Below, piece after piece: positions 56,515-63,968 of a stretch of DNA of 64,000 bases; positions within the stretch are counted from its first letter, which is position 1, and each line of letters starts with the position of its first letter. The notes beneath the pieces were generated by a model. That model did not search any database. It was not told the origin of the DNA and saw only the letters and a list, made by a program, of their open reading frames with translations. Position numbers and translations under genes: made by a program. Where the stretch lies: the NCBI RefSeq assembly GCF_023544465.1, contig NZ_JALPVL010000007.1:124001-188000 (forward strand), written 5' to 3'. This DNA is from Paractinoplanes maris. Its GTDB lineage: Bacteria; Actinomycetota; Actinomycetes; Mycobacteriales; Micromonosporaceae.

Positions 56515-57606
56515 ATGGCCCGCGGCAGCCACCTCACCACGTCGGGACCGGTCGTGCTGACCGTCGTTTCGATGACCAGTGTGCAGCTCGGCGACGCCTG
56601 GTCGGTCTCCCTGGTCGCCACGACCGGGGCGGCCGGCGCCGCCTGGCTGCGGGCGAGTTTCGGCGCCGTTCTCCTGCTCGTGCTGATCCGGCCCCGCGTA
56701 CGGTCGACCACATGGCCTCAGTGGCGCGCCATCGTGGCGCTCGGGGCGGCCTCGGCCGTCCTGAGCCTGAGCTTTCTGGGAGCCCTGCACCACCTGTCGC
56801 TGGGCACGGCGGTCGCCATCGAGTTCCTCGGACCGCTGGCCGTCGCGGTCCACCGGGGCGGCCGGCGCGGGCTGATCTGGATCGTCGTCGCGCTGGCCGG
56901 TGTCCTGGCCCTCACCCAGCCGTGGCAGGGAGCGGTGCCCGTGGTGGGAATCGCGCTGGCCGCCACGTCGGCGGTCGCCTGGGCCGCCTGCATCCTGCTG
57001 ACCACCCGGGTCGGCCGGCTAGTGCCCGGGCTGGACGGCGTGGCGCTCGCGATGCCGGTCGCCGCCCTGCTCCTGACTCCCTGGGGAAGCGTCGCGGCGC
57101 TCAGCCACCTCGGGGCGGGCACCGCCGCACAGGCACTGGGTCTGGCGGCGCTGATGCCTGCGCTCCCCTTCGTCCTGGAAACCGCCGCGCTACGACGGCT
57201 GCCGCAAGCCGCCTTCGCCACCCTGATGTCGCTCGAGCCGGCCCTCGCGGCCGTCGCCGGGGCGGTCGTCCTGCACCAACGCATCGGGTTCCCGCACGTC
57301 GTCGGCGGACTGCTCGTCGTCGCGGCCGGAGCCGGCGCCACCTATCGCCCCTCGCTGGTCACCCATCGCAAGGAGTCCATATGCTCACCGACCCCGGCAC
57401 CGCCGCCCACCGCCTCGTCACCCGCCTGCTCGACCTGTGGGCCGCACCCATCGCCGATCCGGGCGAGGCACTGCGCCGGTTCTCCGCCGTCTACACCGAC
57501 CCGGTCACCCTCAACGGGACCGCGCTGCCGCTCAGCACACTGGTCGAACGAGCCGCGGCGACCCACCGCGCTCTCGAGCGCACGGGCGTCGAAGTCCTCG
57601 AGGTAG
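56515..57606 (+). CDS. EamA/RhtA-type transporter with an overlong C-terminus
   Basis: 363 residues from ATG 56515 (a GTG at 56506 is possible). The first about 285 residues form ten hydrophobic helices in two EamA halves (WLRASFGAVLLLVLIRP; VAIEFLGPLAVAVHRGG; FATLMSLEPALAAVAGAVVL), the pattern of RhtA-like amino acid/metabolite exporters. The natural end should be near ATYRPSLVTHRK. Instead the frame runs on for about 75 low-complexity residues inside the next gene, a 226-nt same-strand overlap, so the original stop has probably been lost. Confidence 0.82.
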   Translation: MARGSHLTTSGPVVLTVVSMTSVQLGDAWSVSLVATTGAAGAAWLRASFGAVLLLVLIRPRVRSTTWPQWRAIVALGAASAVLSLSFLGALHHLSLGTAVAIEFLGPLAVAVHRGGRRGLIWIVVALAGVLALTQPWQGAVPVVGIALAATSAVAWAACILLTTRVGRLVPGLDGVALAMPVAALLLTPWGSVAALSHLGAGTAAQALGLAALMPALPFVLETAALRRLPQAAFATLMSLEPALAAVAGAVVLHQRIGFPHVVGGLLVVAAGAGATYRPSLVTHRKESICSPTPAPPPTASSPACSTCGPHPSPIRARHCAGSPPSTPTRSPSTGPRCRSAHWSNEPRRPTALSSARASKSSR

Positions 57607-57824
57607 TCGCCCAGGACAACAAGGTGGTGGTCGCCTTCGCGATGACCGCCCGGCACATCGGCACCTGGCCGTCCGCGCTCGGCGGGGTGCCCGCGTCCGG
57701 TCGCACGGTGACCGTCCGCACGATCGACGTCCTCACCCTGACCGGCGGACTCGTCAGCGGGATCTGGGTGGTCAGCGACGAAGCGGGAATGCTGTCGCAG
57801 GTGGGCGCTTCCCTGCGGCAGTGA
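57381..57824 (+). CDS. SnoaL-like/ester cyclase-fold protein
   Basis: 147 residues: RRFSAVYTDPVTLNGTALPL, AATHRALERTGVEVLEVVAQ, a strand run VVVAFAMTARHIGTW and TVRTIDVLTLTGGLVSGIWV. This is the SnoaL/NTF2 layout of ester cyclases and related proteins. The ATG at 57381 has a clear AAGGAG site, so this is the true frame rather than the overlapping EamA extension. Last gene of the DUF998/EamA run. Confidence 0.84.
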   Translation: MLTDPGTAAHRLVTRLLDLWAAPIADPGEALRRFSAVYTDPVTLNGTALPLSTLVERAAATHRALERTGVEVLEVVAQDNKVVVAFAMTARHIGTWPSALGGVPASGRTVTVRTIDVLTLTGGLVSGIWVVSDEAGMLSQVGASLRQ

Positions 57825-57833
57825 CGACGGTGC

Positions 57834-58283
57834 TCAGCCGAAGGTCATCGGCGGGCGGCCGGGCACGTCGGCCTCGATGCGTTCCTTGAGGACCTCGCCG
57901 GTGGCGACGTGCTGCTCGGTCTGCACGATCTTGCTGAGGCGGATGCGCTCCACCGGCACGACCTCGGTCGTGATGACGGGGCGTTCTTCGTGCAGGACGA
58001 CGTCGAAGATGACGCCGCCCTCGGGGCCGCCGAACTCCTCCAGGGTTCCGAACACATCGGGGTCCTCGACCGGCGTCCGGTGACCGTCGGCGATGGGTTC
58101 GCGCTCCAGGCGCAGCTCTTCGCGCCGGACCTGCACGGTGATCTGGACGTCTTCGGTGACCACGTACTTGCGCAGCCTGGCCCGGCCGACCTCGAACACC
58201 TCGGTGCCGGCGACCAGGCGTTGCTCGGAGCGGGTCATGGCGTCGTCGGTGGCGGGCGCCGCCGGTGGCTCGGGGGGATTCAT
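57834..58283 (-). CDS. DUF2382 (YsnF/AvaK) stress-type protein
   Basis: 149 residues. A short N-terminal linker, then MTRSEQRLVAGTEVFEVGRA, LRKYVVTEDVQITVQVRREE, PVITTEVVPVERIRLSK and EQHVATGEVLKERIEAD: the repeated beta-strand pattern of DUF2382. Unlike the next gene it has no PRC-barrel. ATG 58283 has a GGAGG site. Family members accompany general stress and envelope proteins in actinobacteria; the molecular role is unknown. Separated from the PRC/DUF2382 gene by a strong hairpin. Confidence 0.9.
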   Translation of the reverse strand: MNPPEPPAAPATDDAMTRSEQRLVAGTEVFEVGRARLRKYVVTEDVQITVQVRREELRLEREPIADGHRTPVEDPDVFGTLEEFGGPEGGVIFDVVLHEERPVITTEVVPVERIRLSKIVQTEQHVATGEVLKERIEADVPGRPPMTFG

Positions 58284-58320
58284 GTCGCCTCCGCGGATCG
58301 TCTTGATGGCCCTGCCCACC

Positions 58321-58350
58321 GGCGCCTCACCACTTCCGCGGTGAGGCGCC
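58321..58350 (-). terminator. Hairpin terminator between the two DUF2382 genes
   Basis: GGCGCCTCACC (58321-58331) and GGTGAGGCGCC (58340-58350) form a perfect 11-bp stem with an 8-nt loop, 17 nt after the stop of the upstream PRC/DUF2382 gene. Confidence 0.75.
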
Positions 58351-58366
58351 GACGGGAGGAGAAGGG

Positions 58367-59167
58367 TCAGCGACGGACGTCGGGACCGTCGAACTCGATC
58401 TGCTCCTTGCGGACCTCGCCGCTCACCGTCTCCTCGTCGCGGACGGTCTCCTTGCCCAGCCGCACCCGCTCGACGGGGACCGTCTCGGTGTCGACGACGG
58501 GCCGCTCGGCGCGCAGGGTCACCTCGTGCTCAGCCTCGGTGATGTCGGCACCGGCGTACGCGTCTCCGCGGTTGGCGTCGGTGATCGGCTCACGCTCCAG
58601 GCGGACCTCTTCACGGGCCACCGGCACACGGACCTGCTGCTGTTCGGTGACGACGTACTTGCGCAGCCGCGCCTTGCCGGTCTGCTCGGTACGGGTGTCG
58701 GCGACCAGCCGCTCCTCCGACCGCGTCATGGCGTCGTCGCCGGCCGTCGACCGGCCGCGGGAGTCGGCGTCGTCCTGTCGCGTCCGGCTTGTGCCTTCGG
58801 CAGTGCCAGACTCGGTGCCGGTCGTGTAGCTGTTGCTGCCGGACTCGGTGCCGGTGGACCGCACGCCGTAGTAGGTGTAGAGCTCGTTCTCCTCGGCGTA
58901 GCTCAGCGCGCCGTCCGGGTCGATCCGCGGGGCGCCCTTGACGGTCGCCTTGTCGTGAGCGACGGTGATCCGGTCGTCGGACAGGGTGGCCTGGTTCAGC
59001 GGGATGAAGGTTTCCTTGGTGCCGAACAGGCCGGTGCGCACGGCCACCCACTCGGGGTCGCCGGTGTCGGTGTCCAGGTAGATCTGACCGACCGAGCCGA
59101 TCTTGTCACCGTCGGGTCCGTACACGTCGGCGCCGTCGAGCCGGGTGAGGTCGTTCTGCGTGATCAC
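58367..59167 (-). CDS. PRC-barrel plus DUF2382 protein
   Basis: 266 residues. The N-terminal PRC barrel (about 1-90) contains DLTRLDGADVYGPDGDKIGS and TGDPEWVAVRTGLFGTKETF. A Ser/Thr/Gly-rich linker (about 105-150) follows, then a DUF2382 domain (MTRSEERLVADTRTEQTGKA; LRKYVVTEQQQVRVPVAREE; ETVPVERVRLGKETVRDEET). The start is GTG at 59167 with AAAGGAAACAC upstream. PRC barrels mediate surface or RNA contacts; this fusion is widespread in soil actinobacteria. Confidence 0.92.
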   Translation of the reverse strand: MITQNDLTRLDGADVYGPDGDKIGSVGQIYLDTDTGDPEWVAVRTGLFGTKETFIPLNQATLSDDRITVAHDKATVKGAPRIDPDGALSYAEENELYTYYGVRSTGTESGSNSYTTGTESGTAEGTSRTRQDDADSRGRSTAGDDAMTRSEERLVADTRTEQTGKARLRKYVVTEQQQVRVPVAREEVRLEREPITDANRGDAYAGADITEAEHEVTLRAERPVVDTETVPVERVRLGKETVRDEETVSGEVRKEQIEFDGPDVRR

Positions 59168-59290
59168 AGTGTTTCCTTTCCGAGGGGATACGCAATTGCG
59201 CAAGGGAATGAGGACATGACCGTCGGCCGATCCCGGGGAATCCGATGACCGAAGCGGTGCGCTGCCCTGACTCTCGAAACGTGCCCTCGT

Positions 59291-59305
59291 GTTTACGCGA
59301 TAAAC
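59291..59305. repeat. GTTTA-N5-TAAAC inverted repeat
   Basis: GTTTACGCGATAAAC, in the gap between the PRC/DUF2382 gene and the TetR gene. Nearly the same 15-mer occurs at 60289. Confidence 0.5.
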
Positions 59306-59342
59306 GACTCGGCCCGAGATTTACCACCCGGCCCGCTCGGCG

Positions 59343-60110
59343 TCACTTCTGTTCGGTCAGCCGAGGGGGCCGGCGCCGGCGCGGCAGCAGCAGCGCGACC
59401 CGGTCGAGCAGAGCCTCGAGGGCCTCTTCGAAGTCCTGCGCCGCGGCGTCGACCGACAGGTGCGGCTCGAGGCGCTGCAGGATCGGGTAGCCGGACAGGT
59501 CCTCGGTCGCCGCCACGTCGGGTTCCTCGACCGGGCCGGTCTCCACGCCCCGGCCGGAGACCTCCAGCAGCAGGTAGCCGAGCAGGAAACTGCTGAACGC
59601 CCGGTACACCGCGGCGGCGTTCTCGTCGGAGAAGCCGGCCTCGGTCATGACCTCGAGCATCGACTCGATCCAGCGCAGGCTGCGCAACGGCGGCCGCACC
59701 CAGGGCGCCGCCGGTGGACGCGTGGCCACCAGCGGGAACACCTCGGGATGGGCCAGCGCGATGCGGCGCAGCCCGTGCGCCAGCCGTTGCAGGTAGTCCA
59801 CCCAGCCGGCATGAGCCTCCAGGTGCACGTCGGGGTCGCCGAACAACTCGTCGACGACGGTCTCCACGACCCCGTCGAGCAGCGCCTCGCGCCCGGGCAC
59901 GTGCCGGTAGAGCGCCATGCCCTCCACGCCGAGGTAGGCGCCGAGGCGCTGCATCGTGAGCATCCGCAGACCGTGCTCGTCGATGAACCGCACCGCGGCC
60001 TCGATGATGCGCCGCTGATCCAGGGCACCGCGGCCGGATCCCGGACCGCCCCCGGTGAACGGCACGGCAGCGGATCCGCCGCGAGCCTCGGGTGTGTCCG
60101 GGTCGATCAC
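59343..60110 (-). CDS. TetR family regulator (TetR/AcrR, C-terminal TetR_C type)
   Basis: 255 residues. A 30-residue Gly/Pro-rich N-terminal extension precedes the HTH (RRIIEAAVRFIDEHGLRMLT then RLGAYLGVEGMALYRHVPGR). The ligand domain contains ALAHPEVFPLVATRPP and AFSSFLLGYLLLEVSGRG, as in the tetracycline-repressor-like C-terminal family. The start is GTG at 60110 with GAGGGG. It is flanked on both sides by the GTTTA-N5-TAAAC repeats. Confidence 0.9.
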   Translation of the reverse strand: MIDPDTPEARGGSAAVPFTGGGPGSGRGALDQRRIIEAAVRFIDEHGLRMLTMQRLGAYLGVEGMALYRHVPGREALLDGVVETVVDELFGDPDVHLEAHAGWVDYLQRLAHGLRRIALAHPEVFPLVATRPPAAPWVRPPLRSLRWIESMLEVMTEAGFSDENAAAVYRAFSSFLLGYLLLEVSGRGVETGPVEEPDVAATEDLSGYPILQRLEPHLSVDAAAQDFEEALEALLDRVALLLPRRRRPPRLTEQK

Positions 60111-60510
60111 GGCGCCCCTCCGTCACGTCGGTTGCGGCATACCGCTCAATTCTGTCAGAAGGGCGACAGCGGCAGCGAAGGGACAGCGCAGCAACGTGCG
60201 GCCGTCTCACGATCGGTCACCTCGGCGACGATGCCGACGGCTCCGGCTGCGCGGTCCGGACCCGTACGTGAATGATTTTCGACTGCGCGTTTACCTCATA
60301 AACCAGGAGACCGGCGCGTCCGGATGATCGTGGCAATGCGGCCCGGCCGGCACCGAAAGAATTGTCACCGAAGGGGATTAGCGAATCGATCGGGTGGGGA
60401 CTCACACCGACGAAACGCCGCCCCTGCCGCGGACACCGTGAGCGACCATCGACCGGTGCGTGCTCGGCTCCGTCGGGAGCAGCGAGTGCCGCATCCGAAG
60501 GACATCAGCT
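60111..60510. promoter_or_regulatory. Divergent intergenic region with a second GTTTA-N5-TAAAC repeat
   Basis: 400 nt between the divergent TetR and YihY genes, with no gene recognised. At 60289-60303 it contains GTTTACCTCATAAAC, which shares the outer GTTTAC/ATAAAC bases with the 59291 site. It presumably holds both promoters. Confidence 0.5.
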
Positions 60511-61572
60511 ATGAGCTCTGACCGCAGACCAGCCCGCGATGGCGTCGACCTCGACGCGGCCGCCACCACCAAGACCGGCGACGACAAGCCGAGAGACCTG
60601 TCCGCTGTCTCGCCCGACGCCGGCCCCGGCAGTCCAGCCAAGCTCGGCGGCAAGGGACTGCTCGCCGCGCTGAAACGCACCTTCAAGCAGTTCTCGCAGG
60701 ACAACGTGTCGGACTGGGCCGCCGCGCTGACCTACTACGGCGTGCTGTCGATCTTCCCCGGCGTGCTCGTGCTGGTGTCCGTGCTCGGCATGCTGAGCAG
60801 CAACGGCCAGCAGACGGTCCGGGACGCGGTCGAGGAGGTCGCCCCCAACGAGCAGCTGCAGAGCCTGGTCGACACGGTGCTCGGGCAGGTCAAGGACCCC
60901 GGGACCGCCGGCCTCGCCGCGATCATCGGTATCGTCGCCGCGTTCTGGTCCGCCTCCGGTTACATCGCCGCGTTCATGCGCGCCTCGAACGCCATCTACG
61001 ACGTCCCCGAGGGCCGCCCGATCTGGAAGACGCTGCCCATCCGGGTCGGCGTCACCGCGGTGGTCGGCCTGATGCTGGTCGTCTCGGTGGCCATCGTCAT
61101 CTTCACCGGTGACCTCGCCCGGGTGGTCGGCGATCAGATCGGATTGGGCTCGGCCGCGGTCACCACCTGGAACATCGCCAAGTGGCCGGTCCTCATCCTG
61201 CTGGTCAGCCTCATGTTCGCGATCCTCTACTGGGCCTCGCCGAACGCCAAGACCGGCGGGTTCCGCTGGGTCAGCCCGGGTGGCATCTTCGCCGTACTGC
61301 TGTGGCTGCTGGCCTCGGTGGCGTTCGCGATCTATCTGGCCAACTTCGCCAACTACAACAAGACCTACGGCACCCTCGGCGGCGTCATCGCCTTCCTGGT
61401 CTGGATGTGGATCACCAACATCGCCGTCCTGCTCGGCGCCGAGTTCGACGCGGAACTCGAGCGGGGCCGTGCCATCGCCGCCGGCCAGGACCCCACCGAC
61501 GAGCCGTTCCTGCAGCTGCGCGACGACCGCAAGGTCAAGAAGGGCAGCGAGCAGGGCCTGGGCTCGGCCTGA
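60511..61572 (+). CDS. YihY/BrkB family inner membrane protein
   Basis: 353 residues. A polar N-terminus (about 50 residues) precedes FKQFSQDNVSDWAAALTYYG, the YihY signature (D-x-A-A-x-T-Y-Y), then about six membrane helices, including VSLMFAILYWASPNAKTGGF then RWVSPGGIFAVLLWLLAS, and NYNKTYGTLGGVIAFLVWMW then ITNIAVLLGAEFDAELER. Function unsettled; once annotated as RNase BN. ATG 60511 follows GAAGGACATC. First gene of a run ending at 63014. Confidence 0.93.
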   Translation: MSSDRRPARDGVDLDAAATTKTGDDKPRDLSAVSPDAGPGSPAKLGGKGLLAALKRTFKQFSQDNVSDWAAALTYYGVLSIFPGVLVLVSVLGMLSSNGQQTVRDAVEEVAPNEQLQSLVDTVLGQVKDPGTAGLAAIIGIVAAFWSASGYIAAFMRASNAIYDVPEGRPIWKTLPIRVGVTAVVGLMLVVSVAIVIFTGDLARVVGDQIGLGSAAVTTWNIAKWPVLILLVSLMFAILYWASPNAKTGGFRWVSPGGIFAVLLWLLASVAFAIYLANFANYNKTYGTLGGVIAFLVWMWITNIAVLLGAEFDAELERGRAIAAGQDPTDEPFLQLRDDRKVKKGSEQGLGSA

Positions 61573-61618
61573 CGACAGAGGACGAATGCCCGATCCGCCA
61601 CCGTCGACAAGGAGTGAC

Positions 61619-62047
61619 ATGTCGCAGGAATTCTTTCGTGAGTCGCCACCCCCGGCGTCGTCCACCTCCGAGCTGGTCAGCCAGGCTGCCGAGCAGGTAT
61701 CGACCCTGGTCCGCGACGAGCTGGCGCTGGCCAAACTGGAGCTGACCGAGAAGGGCAAGCGCGCCGGCGTGGGCGGCGGCCTGTTCGGCGGCGGCGCGGT
61801 CCTCGCCCTGTACGGGCTGGGCCTGCTGCTGACCCTCGCCGTCGTCCTGCTCGACCTGGCCTGGCCGCTGTGGCTGGCCGTCCTGGTCGTGATGGTCGTC
61901 GTGTTCGCCGCCGCCGGCGTCGCCGCGCTGCTGGGCCGGAAGAAGCTCAAGGAAGCGACACCGCCGATGCCCAGTGACGCCATGGCCAGCACCCAGGCCG
62001 ATGTGCAGACCGTGAAGCACGCCGTACGGGAAGGACGTTCGTCATGA
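61619..62047 (+). CDS. Phage holin family/actinobacterial holin-X (DUF1469-type) membrane protein
   Basis: 142 residues. TSELVSQAAEQVSTLVRDEL then LALAKLELTEKGKRAGVGGG is the family's amphipathic N-terminal pattern, followed by two membrane helices (LALYGLGLLLTLAVVLLDLA and LAVLVVMVVVFAAAGVAALL). Despite the family name these are chromosomal envelope proteins. ATG 61619 has AAGGAG. Its stop overlaps the DUF3618 start. Confidence 0.9.
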   Translation: MSQEFFRESPPPASSTSELVSQAAEQVSTLVRDELALAKLELTEKGKRAGVGGGLFGGGAVLALYGLGLLLTLAVVLLDLAWPLWLAVLVVMVVVFAAAGVAALLGRKKLKEATPPMPSDAMASTQADVQTVKHAVREGRSS

Positions 62048-62403
62048 CCAACTCGGAGACCCCCACCGATCCGGAGCAACTGCGCGCCGAGATCGAGCAG
62101 ACCCGCGCCGAGCTCGGTGAGACGGTGCAGGAGCTCGCGGCCAAGACCGACGTCAAGGCGCGCGCCAAGCAGGCCATCGGCGACACCCGCGCGCGGGTGG
62201 GCCAGAAGGTGAGCGGCCTCAAGCACCAGGCCGGGCAGGCCACCGGCGCAGTCGCCGAGCGCGCGTCGACGGCCAAGCGGCAGCTGGCCGAGTCCGACCT
62301 TCCCGCCCCCCTGCGCCGGCCGTTGCCGCTGGCCGCCATCGGCGCGGCCGTCGCCGCCGCGCTTGTCGTCATCGTTGTCGTGACCCGTCGGAGGTCGTCA
62401 TGA
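62044..62403 (+). CDS. DUF3618 protein
   Basis: 119 residues. The N-terminal LRAEIEQTRAELGETVQELA then AKTDVKARAKQ is the DUF3618 signature, followed by a long amphipathic helix and one C-terminal membrane anchor (LAAIGAAVAAALVVIVVVT). It overlaps both neighbours by ATGA, so it is translated with them. Confidence 0.92.
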   Translation: MTNSETPTDPEQLRAEIEQTRAELGETVQELAAKTDVKARAKQAIGDTRARVGQKVSGLKHQAGQATGAVAERASTAKRQLAESDLPAPLRRPLPLAAIGAAVAAALVVIVVVTRRRSS

Positions 62404-62672
62404 GCAGCAAAGCAGCGAAGATCGCGTACAAGCCTGTCGGTTTGCTCCTCGGCGCGGGCGCCGGTGTCGTCTCCGGTCTGGTCTTCAAGCAGGTGTGGAA
62501 GGTCGCCGGCCACGACGACGACGCGCCGAACGCCACCGACGAGGATCGCGGCTGGACCGAGATCCTGCTCGCCGCGGCGATCCAGGGCGCGATCTTCGCG
62601 GTCGTGAAGGCCGCGGTCGACCGGGCCGGCGCCGCGGGTGTTCGCAAAGCCACCGGCCAGTGGCCGGCGTAA
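62400..62672 (+). CDS. DUF4235 membrane protein
   Basis: 90 residues: KIAYKPVGLLLGAGAGVVSG then LVFKQVWKVAG, a DUF4235 hallmark, and EILLAAAIQGAIFAVVKAAV as second helix. It overlaps the DUF3618 stop (ATGA). Confidence 0.92.
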   Translation: MSSKAAKIAYKPVGLLLGAGAGVVSGLVFKQVWKVAGHDDDAPNATDEDRGWTEILLAAAIQGAIFAVVKAAVDRAGAAGVRKATGQWPA

Positions 62673-62708
62673 ACAGCTCAGCAAACGCTGCAACGTAAGG
62701 AGAAATAC

Positions 62709-63014
62709 ATGAGGGTCATCAAACTCGCTGCCGGCCTGGCGGTCGGTTACGTGCTCGGCAGCCGCGCCGGTCGGGAGAAGTACGAGCAGATCGTCGCCAC
62801 GGCCCGCAAGGTGCAGGGCAGCCCGACCGTGACGCAGGCGCAACAGAAAGCCAAGGCCATGCTCGGCACCGAGTCGGAGTCGCGTCCCGCCCGCACCGAT
62901 CCGGCGCCGTCACCCGCGCCCGAGGCCTCCGTGACCGCTCTCCCCCGGCCGCCTCGCCGCCAGCCCAAGACCACGCCCGCGAAGCCGGCCGCATCCGTCG
63001 ACCCGCTGGCCTGA
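62709..63014 (+). CDS. YtxH-like small membrane-anchored protein
   Basis: 101 residues. One N-terminal glycine-rich helix (VIKLAAGLAVGYVLGSRAGR, then EKYEQI) typical of YtxH-like proteins, a helical middle, and a Pro/Ala/Thr-rich tail of about 45 residues. ATG 62709 follows AAGGAGAAA. Last gene of the cluster, followed by a strong terminator. Confidence 0.85.
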   Translation: MRVIKLAAGLAVGYVLGSRAGREKYEQIVATARKVQGSPTVTQAQQKAKAMLGTESESRPARTDPAPSPAPEASVTALPRPPRRQPKTTPAKPAASVDPLA

Positions 63015-63053
63015 GAATCCCGGCGTAGGCCGCCGGCGAAGCCCGCAACGCAG

Positions 63054-63089
63054 CCGAGGCCGAAGTGACGTGTCGCTTCGGCCTCGGCG
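63054..63089 (+). terminator. Hairpin terminator of the envelope cluster
   Basis: GCCGAGGCCGAAG (63054-63066) and CTTCGGCCTCGGC (63077-63089), a perfect 13-bp stem with a 10-nt loop that can pair further (GAC/GTC). Confidence 0.8.
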
Positions 63090-63157
63090 GCACCCTGGAC
63101 GGATGACCTGAGGTGCGCCGACGCCGGTGATGGCGGCCCGTCTAGGCTCTGCTGACC

Positions 63158-63748
63158 ATGACAGCCAAGCCGTCATATCGGGACCGTAACCAGATGACGT
63201 TGCGCGAAGCGCTGGTCGCCGCGGCCCGAGACCTCACGGTGTCCGCGGGGTGGGACAACGTCCGGATGATCGACGTCGCCACGGCGGTCGGCGTCAGCCG
63301 CCAGACCGTCTACAACGAGTTCGGCGGGCGCTCCGGACTGGCCGAGGAGCTGGCGACCACCGAGATCCAGCGGTTCGCCACGGCCGTACGGAATGAATTG
63401 TTCGCACACGGCGGTGACGTCAGGCAAGCCGGCCGGGCCGCGATCGCGCACGTGCTGAACGAGGCGGCGGAGAATCCCCTGGTGTCCGGGATCCTCAGGA
63501 GCGATCGGGCCGGTGGGGCGGAGCTGCTGCCGTACCTGAGCACTCGAGCCGACGTCATTCTGGCCGCGGCCGGGCAGATCATCGTCGAGTGGGCGTCAGT
63601 CCACCTGCCTCAGCTCGATGCCGCGGTCGTGAACGTGGGCGCTGATTCCATCGTCCGGCTCACCGTCAGCCACATCGTGTTGCCGGCCGACTCGCCCGAG
63701 GAGTCGGCCGACGCGCTGGCTGAGGTCTTCGTCCGCCTGCTGCGGTGA
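63158..63748 (+). CDS. TetR family regulator
   Basis: 196 residues. HTH: DNVRMIDVATAVGVSRQTVY then NEFGGRSGLAEELA; the ligand domain includes ENPLVSGILRSDRAGGAELL and LTVSHIVLPADSPEESAD, as in several mycobacterial/actinomycete TetR proteins. ATG 63158 chosen as the first in frame; the ribosome site is weak. The target is unknown; the nearest genes are the envelope cluster upstream and whatever lies beyond the right edge. Confidence 0.9.
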   Translation: MTAKPSYRDRNQMTLREALVAAARDLTVSAGWDNVRMIDVATAVGVSRQTVYNEFGGRSGLAEELATTEIQRFATAVRNELFAHGGDVRQAGRAAIAHVLNEAAENPLVSGILRSDRAGGAELLPYLSTRADVILAAAGQIIVEWASVHLPQLDAAVVNVGADSIVRLTVSHIVLPADSPEESADALAEVFVRLLR

Positions 63749-63820
63749 GTTCTTCAGTGCGGCCGCATCCCGGCCTCCACTGTGCCCCGTCGACCGGCGG
63801 CCTTCTCTCGTCTCACCGAA

Positions 63821-63847
63821 CTTGACAAAGGCCATGCGCGTGTCAAG
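63821..63847. repeat. Inverted repeat CTTGACA-N13-TGTCAAG
   Basis: Perfect 7-bp arms at 63821-63827 and 63841-63847. The left arm includes a TTGACA -35-like hexamer, so it may be a promoter-operator for the unit leaving the window. Confidence 0.4.
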
Positions 63848-63968
63848 CTGAAGACCTACGGTATCCCGCCCGGCCGCTACCCCTGCGCCGGAGGCGATAC
63901 CGCGGCGAGCAACCGCGCATCGGCAGTCTCCGCCCCCGAATCCGCCGTTGCGCGGCCTGTTTCCGGAA

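Noticed and set aside
61619-62047. Holin annotation taken as evidence for a prophage
   Set aside because: No other phage gene is nearby; this family is a normal chromosomal envelope protein in actinobacteria.
60505-62226. 573-codon minus-strand frame opposite YihY and holin-X
   Set aside because: Antisense shadow; the plus strand encodes recognised families with ribosome sites and 4-nt overlaps.
63822-63856. TTGACA at 63822 as a complete sigma-70 promoter
   Set aside because: No TATAAT-like hexamer occurs at 16-18 nt; TACGGT is too far downstream. Recorded only as an inverted repeat.
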